NCBI GenBank assembly: GCA_030272585.1
Contig: BSYQ01000002.1
Span: 7,874,001 to 7,938,000 of the forward strand
DNA length: 64,000 nt
Direction: 5' to 3'
Source of the DNA: Bryopsis sp. KO-2023
Lineage: Eukaryota > Chlorophyta > Ulvophyceae > Bryopsidales > Bryopsidaceae
The notes under the pieces are model-generated. The model worked only from the letters and a program-made list of their open reading frames with translations. It was not told the origin of the DNA and made no database searches. The position numbers and the translations under genes were made by a program. This document shows positions 52,782 to 62,526 of the stretch, one piece after another (the first letter of the stretch is position 1; each line of letters begins with the position of its first letter).

Positions 52782-53838
52782 GGCAGGAATCGACAGGAGG
52801 TGTGATCATGGGAGTTGTGGCAGGATTGGAATGTGGTTTGCTCAGTGGGTGCAGTGAAAGAGTTGGTGATTTGGGGCTGTCCAGTTTCTGGTGATCAGTG
52901 TGTTGGAAGTGGAATTTTTCAGGCAGGGTTAAACCCTTAGGGCTGTCCAGTTTCTGGTGATCAGTGTGTTGGAAGTGGAATTTTTCAGGCAGGGTTAAAC
53001 CCTTAGGGCTGTCCAGTTTCTGGTGATCAGTGTGTTGGAGGTGGACAAGGATTTCTTTTGCAGTTTCTGATCAGGTTGAGATGAAAACTCTGAAGTTTGC
53101 AACCTGTTTTTGGTTATGGAAATGGTTCACCTGTAGATACATTGCAAGTCCAGCAGGGTTAAGATGTTATTGCTAGAGAATTCCAATCTGAAATAAGAGT
53201 GACTGAATTAACCAAAGGGGGAGTAAAGAATTGCATGGTGACCTTTGAAGGAAGTCCAGTCAAATGGATTTTTATCTTAGTGAGGTTGGTATTTGTTGCC
53301 ACTGGAGCATGACTGATTAAAAGGGCAGATACAACAACCTGCATAGGAGTTTTTATTTTAGTTTTGAATGTGGAAATTGGTTTGGCAAATCAGTGGCAGA
53401 ATTACAACACTTGAGGGGCTGGAAAATGAGAAATTTGGGTTCTATGTTAGACTGCAGATGGAGTGCAGTGTTTGCTTGAAAGAAGGACTCTGATTTCTAT
53501 ATTACAGGTCCATGGATAGTTTGTTGTGCTGAAACATTTGTGTGGGGAATTTGGTCCCTGTGAAAGTTATGGTTGTGTCAGAGTTAACAGTTTCCAGTGG
53601 CAGGACTTGGGATGATTACATTCATTTTTGGACTTGATTATCAGTGACTGAAATCTGAAAGATGTTTTATTTTAATTCAATACATTGGGTTTGGTCTGAG
53701 TTGCAGATATGAGTTTTCATTGGCAGAAGTGTGGACTGGAAGTTATTCACTGATATGGGTTTTCCTTAGCACTTACAGTCTTGGGGTTTTTCCTTTCTAA
53801 GTTGCAGTAGGGGCTACTGCAGTTCAGGTGGGGAGGAA
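52782..53838 (+). other. Element A 3' non-coding region
   Basis: About 1 kb without coding sequence. It holds a 66-bp tandem repeat (52875 on) and ends in the purine tract AGGTGGGGAGGAA (53826-53838). Confidence 0.7.
52875..53045 (+). repeat. 66-bp tandem repeat, about 2.6 units
   Basis: Units start GGCTGTCCAGTTTCTGGTGA at 52875, 52941 and 53007 and include GGGTTAAACCC. The full units are nearly identical. Confidence 0.9.
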
Positions 53839-54188
53839 TGTAGTGAATCGCCTGATTCAGAGCCTGCTGGGCCCTGAATCAGGAGATCTGACTGTAGGTT
53901 GGCGAGCTGGCAGCTCAGCAGGTGTCCCTGCTGAACTGGCAGCTCAGAACATTCTGTGATCTGACCTGATACAGTGATGGGTTCACTGTGTCAGCTCAGT
54001 AGTTGTCTGATCAGGGGATCAGGTCTTGTCAGAGGTGCTGCAGCAGGGTATTTGAGCAGCGCCTCTAGGGTATTGGTACACTTGGTTTTAACCTAGCTTT
54101 TAACCTTGTTTGGAGTGCTTTGCACCTTGGTCTCCCTTTGTTTCACCTTCAGCTTGGCTGGCAGACTTGCAGAGTCGCAGCCGTTGCA
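53839..54188 (+). repeat. Element A 3' LTR
   Basis: 350 bp; by eye identical to 34659-35008. Followed by target copy GCTCC. Confidence 0.95.
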
Positions 54189-54193
54189 GCTCC

Positions 54194-54494
54194 TCATAAC
54201 AGGAGAAAATCGATTTTGCTGGGACATCAGAGATCCACACAAAATTGGAACATCCACACAGTCATACATTGTGAAGATGGACGGAGAGTCTGCCTTGGCC
54301 TGGGAGAGATGCTCGATATTCCTCTCGAGGTTCTGCTCGTAGGAAGAGCGCCGCTCACTGTGCACATGTCGTTCAGCGGGAACAATCCAAAGGAGCGTGT
54401 GGAGGAGGCACTGGAACTTGGCGATTTCACCCCTTTCGCTTTCATGCATCAAATTACTGGCCGACTCATGATATCCACGGAGCCCGAGAATTGA
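54194..54494 (+). pseudogene. 3' part of the ORF interrupted by element A
   Basis: About 100 codons to TGA at 54494, in the same frame as 33670-34658 after discounting the element and one target copy. Contains VCLGLGEMLDIPLEVLLVG and PKERVEEALELGDF. Family unknown. Confidence 0.55.
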
Positions 54495-56005
54495 CTCGCA
54501 GGGTCAGGTCCTCTAGGGATAGTGCTTTTCGCCGAGGCGCCATTCCAGATACCGTTTCTCATAGTTCGAAAGGAGGACAATGATGACTCCATCCAACAGG
54601 GCGTTGGGAGGTTCATAACTTTGGATTTTCTTATCCTGCCACTAACGGCCATCTGTAAAAATTCTCGGCGTTAAAGTGACGTCAAACACCATTAAACTGA
54701 CGCTGACGTTTGGCGCACGCACTGTTACATTTGCTACCTTTACTTTGGGGATTTTCCAGCAAAAGGGCGCTGGCCTTTTTTCATTTCGACCCATTTTTTG
54801 GAGTTGGTGATCAAAAAGTGCATCGTTGTGGTGAGATTCTGGCAGATGCATATTTCTGATCAAAAATCATTTCAATCATGGCATGCAATCCACCATGACT
54901 GCACTCATGGAGAGTCTTCCAATCTTGAATTGAAAAAGCAAACAAAAACAATTGCGATTCTTTCTGTGCACAAATTCTTTGCACCTCTTTCTATTTTTAG
55001 CGGAATTCCCCCTCTCCTATCCTCTTCTCACCAAAAAAAGTGAGGGTCAAGGAATGTGTGGAATCTTAATTTCTGTCGCCCTTTGGTGTTAGAATATCGC
55101 ACCAGGTTGAGCATCTGTTCGGCAGGCTGGGAAGCCCCTCTAGATGCGGCTGGAGGGAGCAGCCCTCCCATACTGGGTCCGCCCCACGGTTGCACCCCTA
55201 TTTCACCAGCTCTTGGACGCCTCGAATGCGACCTCAGTGGAGAAAAAACTGTGGGCGGCAGGGTCGCACCGAAAGAAGGTTTGTGTGATTGTGTGTTTGT
55301 GTGTGTGTGTGCTGAGGGGGGAAGTAAATCTGTGGGCTGGGTTCTGTTGGGTAGAATTTTTTGTTTGTGTTTAAACACAAACTGAAAATTTTCAAGCAGC
55401 ATGGTGGGGTCTATTTAGAAGGCCTTTTCGAGAATGCATTTCAAGTTCTGGTGGATGATAGGCAACTTTTAGACTGTAGTGTATTTTTCCTCTTACTCCC
55501 TTTTGAGATTTCAGCTGATTTTGTATTTCGAATCAGCTGCAAAATTTGGGTGAGGGAAAAAGAGTGAGATACTGATTGGTCAGTTAGAGGAAAGAGAAAA
55601 CCTTGGTTGGTAGGAACTGAGGTGACCACCAATATAGATCTAACTGCTCCACGGTTTTTCTGAGACGATTCTTATCGCCAGCTTTCTGACGCCGAAAATT
55701 ACTTCCTCCGTGGAATTTCGACTCTTTACTGTACGAAGGAGAGAAGAAGAAGATGGTCGAGCTAAAGAAGGAAAGCACTTGAATCACTCAATCAGGCCAT
55801 TGCAACCCCCAGCTGCAATTGAGCTTGAGTCAGTGAAAGAAGGGTCTTTTTCTTTGATAAAAAAACACTCCACTTTCAGGACACAAAGCTGGCTCTCTAG
55901 CCCACACGCACGCAAAATACCACATACGCTACAAGACCAGCGCTTCAACGAAAAAAAAATGCAAAAGTAACCAAGGATATTGATCCAAAAGAAAATGTAA
56001 AAAAT
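54495..56005. other. Intergenic region with two duplicated pieces
   Basis: 54780-54985 is R3 copy 2 (direct match to 8310-8500). About 55370-55580 matches 17820-17965 and, inverted, 3700-3930 of the large duplication. No gene is supported. Confidence 0.45.
54780..54985 (+). repeat. Duplicated segment R3, copy 2
   Basis: Shares TCTTGAATTGAAAAAGCAA and TTCTGTGCACAAATTCTTT with 8310-8500. Confidence 0.65.
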
Positions 56006-56088
56006 GTGGGAGGTGGGATTCGAACCTCCGCCTACTGCTGTCCCGCGGAACGTACGCTCCTGTCCGAGACACCGTACGGTGAGTAGGC
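56006..56088 (-). pseudogene. tRNA-like relic
   Basis: On the minus strand a B box (GGTTCGAATCC) is followed by CACCTCCCACA at the 3' end. A D-like region (CCGTACGGTGTCTCGGACAGGAGCG) lies upstream. Acceptor and T stems do not pair fully, so isotype is not assignable. Confidence 0.4.
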
Positions 56089-56929
56089 ATGTTTAGAACG
56101 GCTGCTTTCAGCACATAATCCAATCTGCACAATCACCGGTGTGTCACCTGCTTGCACCGGCGAATGTGCCGGTTCGAACGATGACTCCTCATCGTTAGAT
56201 CGGCTTCTCTTCTTGAAGTCGAAGCCAGTCGAGCGCCACCAAAGGGCCGACCAACCCCGGCGGTAACAACACATCGCTGATAACTCAGTTCGAAGAGATA
56301 TCTCTGTCGCTCGTTCCTGGTTCGCAAAAAGAAAGCTACCCGTTTCTTTCCAGAACACGGCACTTTGTATTGGTGAATAAAACGCTCCGTGCACAACTGA
56401 TCATCCATCCCTGCACCTTCTTCACGCTCCCCATTTGTTCTGGTGAGAGCGAGTTGGGGCCGCGGCAGGATTCTTTTACAATAGAGTGGTTAAAACGTTC
56501 GCTCGATATGCGAGCGTCGTTATTTGGAAGCTATAGTTTCGTGTGTGAATACGGTGCCTTCCAGGTGCGGCTGACCTGCTGCCACACCTGCGAACACACC
56601 TTCCGAGCCTTCATTCGTTTTTTTTCGAGCCGTTGTTTTTTTCCCGTCGTCGACCCAAACTGGGAACCTGCCGAAACACTGCGAGAGGCATGCCGAGAAG
56701 AAACAGAATCCTGACGTACCGCACCAAGACATACAAGAAGAGCCTAACCGAGCGCGACTCCGCCACCGCCACCGCCGCCGCCGCCGTCGACGGGCTTAGC
56801 GGGACTTTTCGCGCTTTGGTCGTCCACGCCTGCTTCGACTCCGGTGAAGACGGGAGCGAACGTCCAAAAAGGGAATCGAGGAGAAAAAATAATCCCCTGG
56901 CGTGCACGTTACATAACGAATTGGTTTTG
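56089..56929. other. Intergenic region
   Basis: Only short frames; includes a GCC repeat run near 56760-56785. No feature supported. Confidence 0.35.
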
Positions 56930-57190
56930 TAATAGATCGTGGAGAACAGATTCTGACCGGGTCCGTAGAGTGGATGGATCGTCGTGATTAGAATTGTCAT
57001 TCGGCGGGGGTTCGAATCCCCCTCTCCACAGTCTTTTTTTTTTTTTTTGAAAATGAAATTTCACACAACAAAGAGCACCATCCCTGCAAAAGCAGCCCCA
57101 GCGTCTGCAGTCTTTCTTTCAAACTCTTTAACTACAACAAAACACTCGCTCTGTCTTGATGATCCAAGACTGAGTGGCACCCCGGCTGGC
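56930..57190 (+). repeat. Duplicated segment R2, copy 2
   Basis: Inverted match of 7390-7660, including the tRNA-like gene and the block up to the GGCACCCCGG(C/G) junction. Confidence 0.75.
56939..57030 (+). tRNA. tRNA-like RNA, 92 nt, second copy
   Basis: GTGGAGA pairs with TCTCCAC, discriminator A, and the T arm GGGGG-TTCGAAT-CCCCC is perfect, as in the copy at 7558-7649. Here a short TGAT/GTCA stem with loop TAGAATT can be drawn where the anticodon arm should be, but U33 is absent. A T run follows at 57033, which would serve as a Pol III terminator. Confidence 0.45.
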
Positions 57191-57214
57191 ACGACCTGAT
57201 GTTTCCCTTGTAAT

Positions 57215-57375
57215 ATGATGATTCACCCAGCCGCCAGAAACTCGAGCGGTGCGCGCGTCGAGCGGCTCTCCGACGTCTTCGCATCCGTCCCCGGTCCAAA
57301 CCAGCTGAGTCCGAATCGCTGTCTTCGCAATGCTCACGCGTGGTGACCAAAGCCACCAAAGAGTCAGGTGGGGGA
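57215..57375 (+). repeat. Duplicated segment R4, copy 2
   Basis: Direct match to 12790-12955, with a small extra block (GTGCGCGCGTCGAGCGG). Confidence 0.75.
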
Positions 57376-60029
57376 CGACTGACATCTTGCACCGAGACTA
57401 AATGTCAGTGAGGAATGCGGGGCACTGGAGCTGTCACAAACAACCGATCCAAATTCTTGGCTGGGATGTTCGCTGGAAGAAGAAAATGTCGTGAGCGCAT
57501 CGCCAAAGATCAGAGGAGGGACTTTCATTGCGCAAACTAAAATACGCGCTGCAAACTGAAATACGCGCGTGGACGAGGCTGGTGGGGAATCATTCTGTGT
57601 TGCTTTTTTGTGAGGGGCTTGGAATATTGAAATAAGAAGTGGCGGCGAGGTATTCAACGCGGAGGAGGGGGAACGAGAACAAATCCAAAGAAGCGCTTCT
57701 CTTCGTTGTTACTCCTCCCAATCTAGGAGGACGGTTGGGTGCCTTCTCTCTTTTTAACATTCTGCTGTGCAGGATAAAGCTTTTCTTCGAATTTCAGTGT
57801 GGCATCCAGGGTAATTTCGCTAACATGTTTGGAACGGGTGGAAAAGATGGTCGGATTTGCGTTGACTCGTTGCGAGAGTGGGGGAGGAGTTGAACTTTTT
57901 ATTCGATATCCGTATTGCGTTTGGGGTAAAGCACAAGTCCAGGGGGACGTGTAATGGCTCAACTGGTTGCCCAAAGGGGTGTTGTTTTTGTTGTTGATTA
58001 TCATTTAAATGCTGGTATGTGTAGGTATTCAAATAGTTAGTTACGCAGTTGGAGTGCAGTGCCAAGTGTAAATCTCCCTGAACCTCAAACAGTGAGAGGT
58101 TTGTTTGGAACAATTGTTGAAAAAAAATCCAAAGAAAAACACCTGGATTTTTAATCCAAACTCAGTTCAGTTTCTGATTTTAATGAGCAAATTAAGGACA
58201 TTATCTTTCTGCAATCATATGTTTTTCCCTCCGGGTTGATTTACACAAGGTTCTTTACCAATCAATGCCTCACTCAAAAAAACACTTCGACTGATTCTTT
58301 CCAGAACTATTTCCCTTTTCTTTTTTTCAACACTTTTCAATTTTTTAAAATATCTTCCCCACCTGTTGGGTGCAGTTTTCCTGTTACTGATGCCCCTCCT
58401 CCTCAGAAGCCCAAAAAGTTTGTCGATACAGGAGCTAACCCCATTCATTGAAATCAAAGTCAGTCAACCTCATAAAAAACCCAAAATGACTCTTAGGGGA
58501 TTGCCCAAATGGGAGACCTCCACCCTGCTCGATGGAGTGCTAAAAATTCAAAGGCAATTCCCTTGAGTGTCGAAAGGCAGCATTTCACCCAGCGCTGTAC
58601 ACTACATATAAAAGACAAGCCCGCTGAGGGAATGTAAAAAATGAATCATTGCAGCAATGTTATATGACACTGATATTTCACAGCCCAAGGACACCCGAGC
58701 AAAAACGAAAAAATTAATGTCAGTCTCCAAATCCTGTTGCGCAGCTCAGAGAGGCCTGAGCCTCTCTATGTATAATGTACAAATCCACCTTGACATTCTA
58801 GAAATCAGGGAATGAACAGCAGATGTGCCTATCATTTAACAACGTGCAAAAGGGGGTTGAGTTTCTGGCAGTGGCGATGCGACAAAACGGGGGAATTTGC
58901 AACCCTCGATTTTGAACGATAGAAAAAATTGAACGGCGGAAGAAGCCCTGGGGGATAATTCAGCAGAGTGCATTAGAAGAAAATACATAAAAAAAATTGG
59001 AAAAAAAAATTGAAAAAAATTTCAATACCAGCCTAATATTTCTTTCTTCCAGCCTCTTTGGAAAAAGAAAAAGAAAAAAAATAAAGTGAAATAAAATAAA
59101 GTAAAACCCATTACAATGAAACATTATTTGAAAGGTAGAAATAAAATCAAGAAAGGATAAAATAAAACACTTGCAGGAAAAAACCCAACAAAAAAGGTGA
59201 ATACACCAGAATCGCAAATGGAAGTGTCGCAACCGGCATGCAACAGAGTTTCTGCATGACAGCCTGGGCGAGCTGAAGTGCAGTCTGTCTCTTAATTGCT
59301 TCGAGTGTTTATCTCTAGCCCTCCCCAGGTCAGACGCCTTCATCCTGCTGATCTCATCTTCAGGGGAAAACCTCACAGGAGTCCCCCCCGCATGAAACCC
59401 CCCACCCTCATTTTTGACGAGCTTACCACCGCAGCCTCGCTTGGTAGAATTTTCGAACATTTCTTCCCCCCCCCCAAAAAAAAATCTCCTTTCTCCATTT
59501 TACCTTTTTAGTGTCCTTTTTGGCTGGTGACTCGCCTTTTCCTTGCCTCCTCTTGTTTATTTTTCTTCTTTTGGTTTCATGCAGGGCATTGCATCAAGGA
59601 AGACAGCATCCATTTCCTGAGCCATTTCCTTTTTTTATTATTCAGCCTACTGAGGGGCACCACCCCTTCGTGGTGGCTCTTCGATGGCTGGTTGCCCCCC
59701 CCCCCCCTTTTTTTTTTGAAAAAACCGAAGCTTATGAGAGCTATTCCTGTATACAAATATGTATACATAGGCATATATATGTATGTCTTCCCCTTATCTA
59801 TAAACCTTCTTGATTGATTCCAGGTGAACTTCCACATCAGGTGCCTAATGCAGCAAAGTCCGGCTAATTTCACCTTTCTTCTGTTGTTACGCCATCCACC
59901 CCACTCTCGTAAAAAACTAGAAAACAGAAAAAAAAAAATTCTTTTGTCCAGAGATGCGCTATCTGAGTTTGCATATATTCGAAACAGAATTCACATCCAC
60001 CCTCGCTGAATTAACCTCTAGTGAAATTC
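57376..60029. other. Long region without a supported gene
   Basis: A/T-rich runs and homopolymers (for example 58970-59110, 59465-59485, 59694-59720). Frames are short or low-complexity. A plus frame at 58366-58566 (PSLKSLSIQELTPF-like) is not convincing. Confidence 0.4.
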
Positions 60030-60440
60030 CGGATGCACATTCAATGATTTGGACAAAGAGTGTGTGTGTGTGTGTTGGGGGGGGGGGACTGAGGCGTTAA
60101 ATTCAAAATTTCCACAATGGATGATTTCTTGGGAGGTAGAGTTTATGGTGGGGCAATTGATCAGGTCAATCCAGGCCACACGAGGTTTTGTTTTTTCTGA
60201 TTTTTCATGGATATTTTTTTCTTTTTTCTATTTTTGGTTTCACGAAGGTAAAAGAAGAATCGAGAAATTCAAACAACCAATCATTCCATTCAGGTGTCGA
60301 TTGGCATTTTGGTTTCGCATGCATACACATCGATAATGTATTGAACCTCTCCCATCTCCAGAACAGGGGGGTCAGAAAAAGGCCTCCACCGATATTTTCA
60401 TCACATATGGAAATGCTGGTTGGCTGGTACATTTTGACCA
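60030..60440 (+). repeat. Dispersed duplicated segment R1, copy 3
   Basis: Collinear with about 60-470, including ATTCAGGTG(C/T)CGA and ACATATGGAAATGCT. A short GGCTGGCTGG-type repeat follows to 60520. Confidence 0.6.
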
Positions 60441-60980
60441 CATGGAAACGTTGGCTGGCTAGCTTTCACCACATGTTAATAGAAACGCAAATGTTGGCTG
60501 GCTGGCTGGTTTCCAGCGCCCAAGACAGCCTGTGATTCAAAGCTGAGAATCTAAAAAGGTAATTTCCACTACCTGCAGGCAGTGCTTGCTTGACATAAAA
60601 GTGCGAACTGAAAAAAAGGAAAAGAAGATACTGAACAGGGGGTGTCGAACTTCTTAAAAGACAAAAAGAAAAGAAAAAGAAAAAAGTATATATCTCTGTA
60701 TTAAATTGAATGGAACTTAAAAATAATAAATAAAATGAGATGAATAAATGCATACAATTGTTTTAAGAACAGCACCTGCCCCTGTACCATTACAAAGACA
60801 ACAATTCTTCCAAAATCTCTGTGGAAAAGAAGTTTCAAAAAAATTAAAAAGAAATCAAGGCGAACAGAAAACAACAGGCTATTCTCTCTTTTTCTTTTCC
60901 GAGGTAAAAGAAAAGATAAAATTAAGAAAAAAAAAACAAAAACACACTGTGAAAAAATAAAAATAAAACTTTTTATCAAA
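60441..60980. other. A/T-rich intergenic region
   Basis: Low complexity, no feature. Confidence 0.4.
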
Positions 60981-61045
60981 GCAACACAGGGGAATCGAAC
61001 CCCTACTGTCCCAATCGTCTACCTAATTATCTCAAGTATAATCAA
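60981..61045 (-). pseudogene. tRNA-like relic, Pro(UGG)-like
   Basis: On the minus strand: loop ATTGGGA (anticodon UGG if real), then AGTAGGGGTTCGATTCCCCTGTGTTG with a perfect T arm. The 5' acceptor partner is missing. Confidence 0.4.
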
Positions 61046-62079
61046 ATTCTAAAAATAGTTTTTGAAATGTAGGTCAGTTGCTTGAGCTTGTTGTTACCAA
61101 CAGTAGCTGATACATGCATCTTTTTTTTCACAAAAAGCAAATAATTCTTTCAGACATAAACTAGAAAAAAAAAGAGAAAACATCTGTGAGGAGCAAACTT
61201 TTCTTATTCACTCTTGTTTTTTTTTTGTTTTAATCTTGGAAGAAAACACCACTGATAAGAAATATCCTCACAGCATCTTTCATCATTCAGAGGGTGTTTT
61301 TTTACATTTTTTGTTTGGGGGGGGGGGGGGATTTATTTTCAATGCTCTTTCATTTTCTCCCTGAAAAAAAAAATCGAAGCAGAAAGAAAAACGTGCAAAC
61401 AGAAACGCAGCGTACCGTTGTTTTTTTCTACAACAAATCATCGCTCTCGCTGAAAAGCTTGTCTTGACGATTCCGCTCCTTCCAGATTATAGTCCCTCGT
61501 TTCGCCAGAGCTAAAAAAAGCGAAGGGGTTCAAAACATGCAGCGCTCAGAAGGACAGAAGGGTAAAAAAAAAAAAAACCCGTCGAAACAGGAAAGAGAGC
61601 TTCTTTCCAGTTGGTGGGACGGAAAAACTAAAATCATTTGCTTGATTGAAAAAAAAAGAAATATCTTCGTTGGTGTGAGAAAGATCTAGAAAAAAGTGAC
61701 GTTTTGATCGAGGGAAGTTTTTATCGCACAAATCCGCAAACACTCGGATCGAAGAAGTCGGTCGGAGTGGCTTTGTCGAGAAAAACTTGTTTCTCAAAAA
61801 AAAAAAAAAACGCACAGCCGCACGATTCGCTCTATGCCAGCTATTTTTGCTTTCGCTTTTCTCACTTAAAGGGAACACGCCAGGCAGGAGTCGAAGACGG
61901 TTCGAAAAGGTGTGAGGGGGCTGAGTGAGACTGCGGGTTTGGTCTCTGGACTGCGGCGCCTCGGGGGGGGTTCCGGGACTTTTTTCTTGTTGCGCCTACT
62001 CTCTGGCGTTTTTTTGGCGTTTTTGTATTTTGCTACACATGGGGTAGGGGGAGGACCTTTTTTCTCGTTTGCTGCTGCT
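61046..62079. other. A/T-rich intergenic region
   Basis: Homopolymers of G (61317-61331) and A. No gene supported. Confidence 0.35.
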
Positions 62080-62330
62080 GGGTTACCCCACAGCTCTTTT
62101 TTCCGCTTAAAAAGACTTACGCGCTCGGCAAGGCAAAAAAAACCTCGTTTGTGAGAGCGTCGATTTTTGGATCGCAGAGTGGCTCCTCCCGCAAGATATT
62201 GTCGATTGATTGATCAGTCGTTTCTTTTTTCGAACTGAAGGGGGACGCAACCGCGGGCGACTACATTCCGGTCGAATGGGACTTACCGCGAGGAGACTTT
62301 TGCAGCAAAACAGTTGAAGACAAGGTTGAC
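62080..62330 (+). pseudogene. Start-less copy of the F-box gene 5' region
   Basis: Aligns with about 1310-1500, covering leader and first codons: ATTGATTGATCAGTCG, GAACTGAAGGGGG, then a frame reading DYIPVEWDLPR where the intact gene has DYVPVEWDLPR. The ATG of the intact gene corresponds to GCG here. The rest of the F-box is absent after about 62300. It lies just upstream of the coiled-coil gene and may donate promoter sequence. Confidence 0.65.
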
Positions 62331-62526
62331 ACGGGGCCATGTCATCCAATCAGGATCCGTTGCAAGGTACCTGCTTGTGCTCATGTTGAAACGAAAAACG
62401 CAGTTTTCTTGGGCGGCGCGGTATCACAGCTTTGTTCCCGTTTCGGCCCACGATTGCAACACTTGATTCTTTTTTTTTAAAGTTTGACACCCCACAACCG
62501 TAGGGACGAGGTTGCAGCGGTCGGTG

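Larger units (their letters stand above)
34659..54188 (+). mobile_element. Element A: Ty3/Gypsy retrotransposon carrying nested element B
   Basis: 350-bp LTRs at 34659-35008 and 53839-54188 with TG...CA ends; target duplication GCTCC at 34654-34658 and 54189-54193. Without the nested 10115 bp the element is about 9.4 kb. Order: LTR, primer-binding site, repetitive leader, two small related ORFs, gag, pol (cut by B), RING-like ORF3, tandem-repeat region, purine tract, LTR. Except for the nested insertion all frames are intact. Confidence 0.95.
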
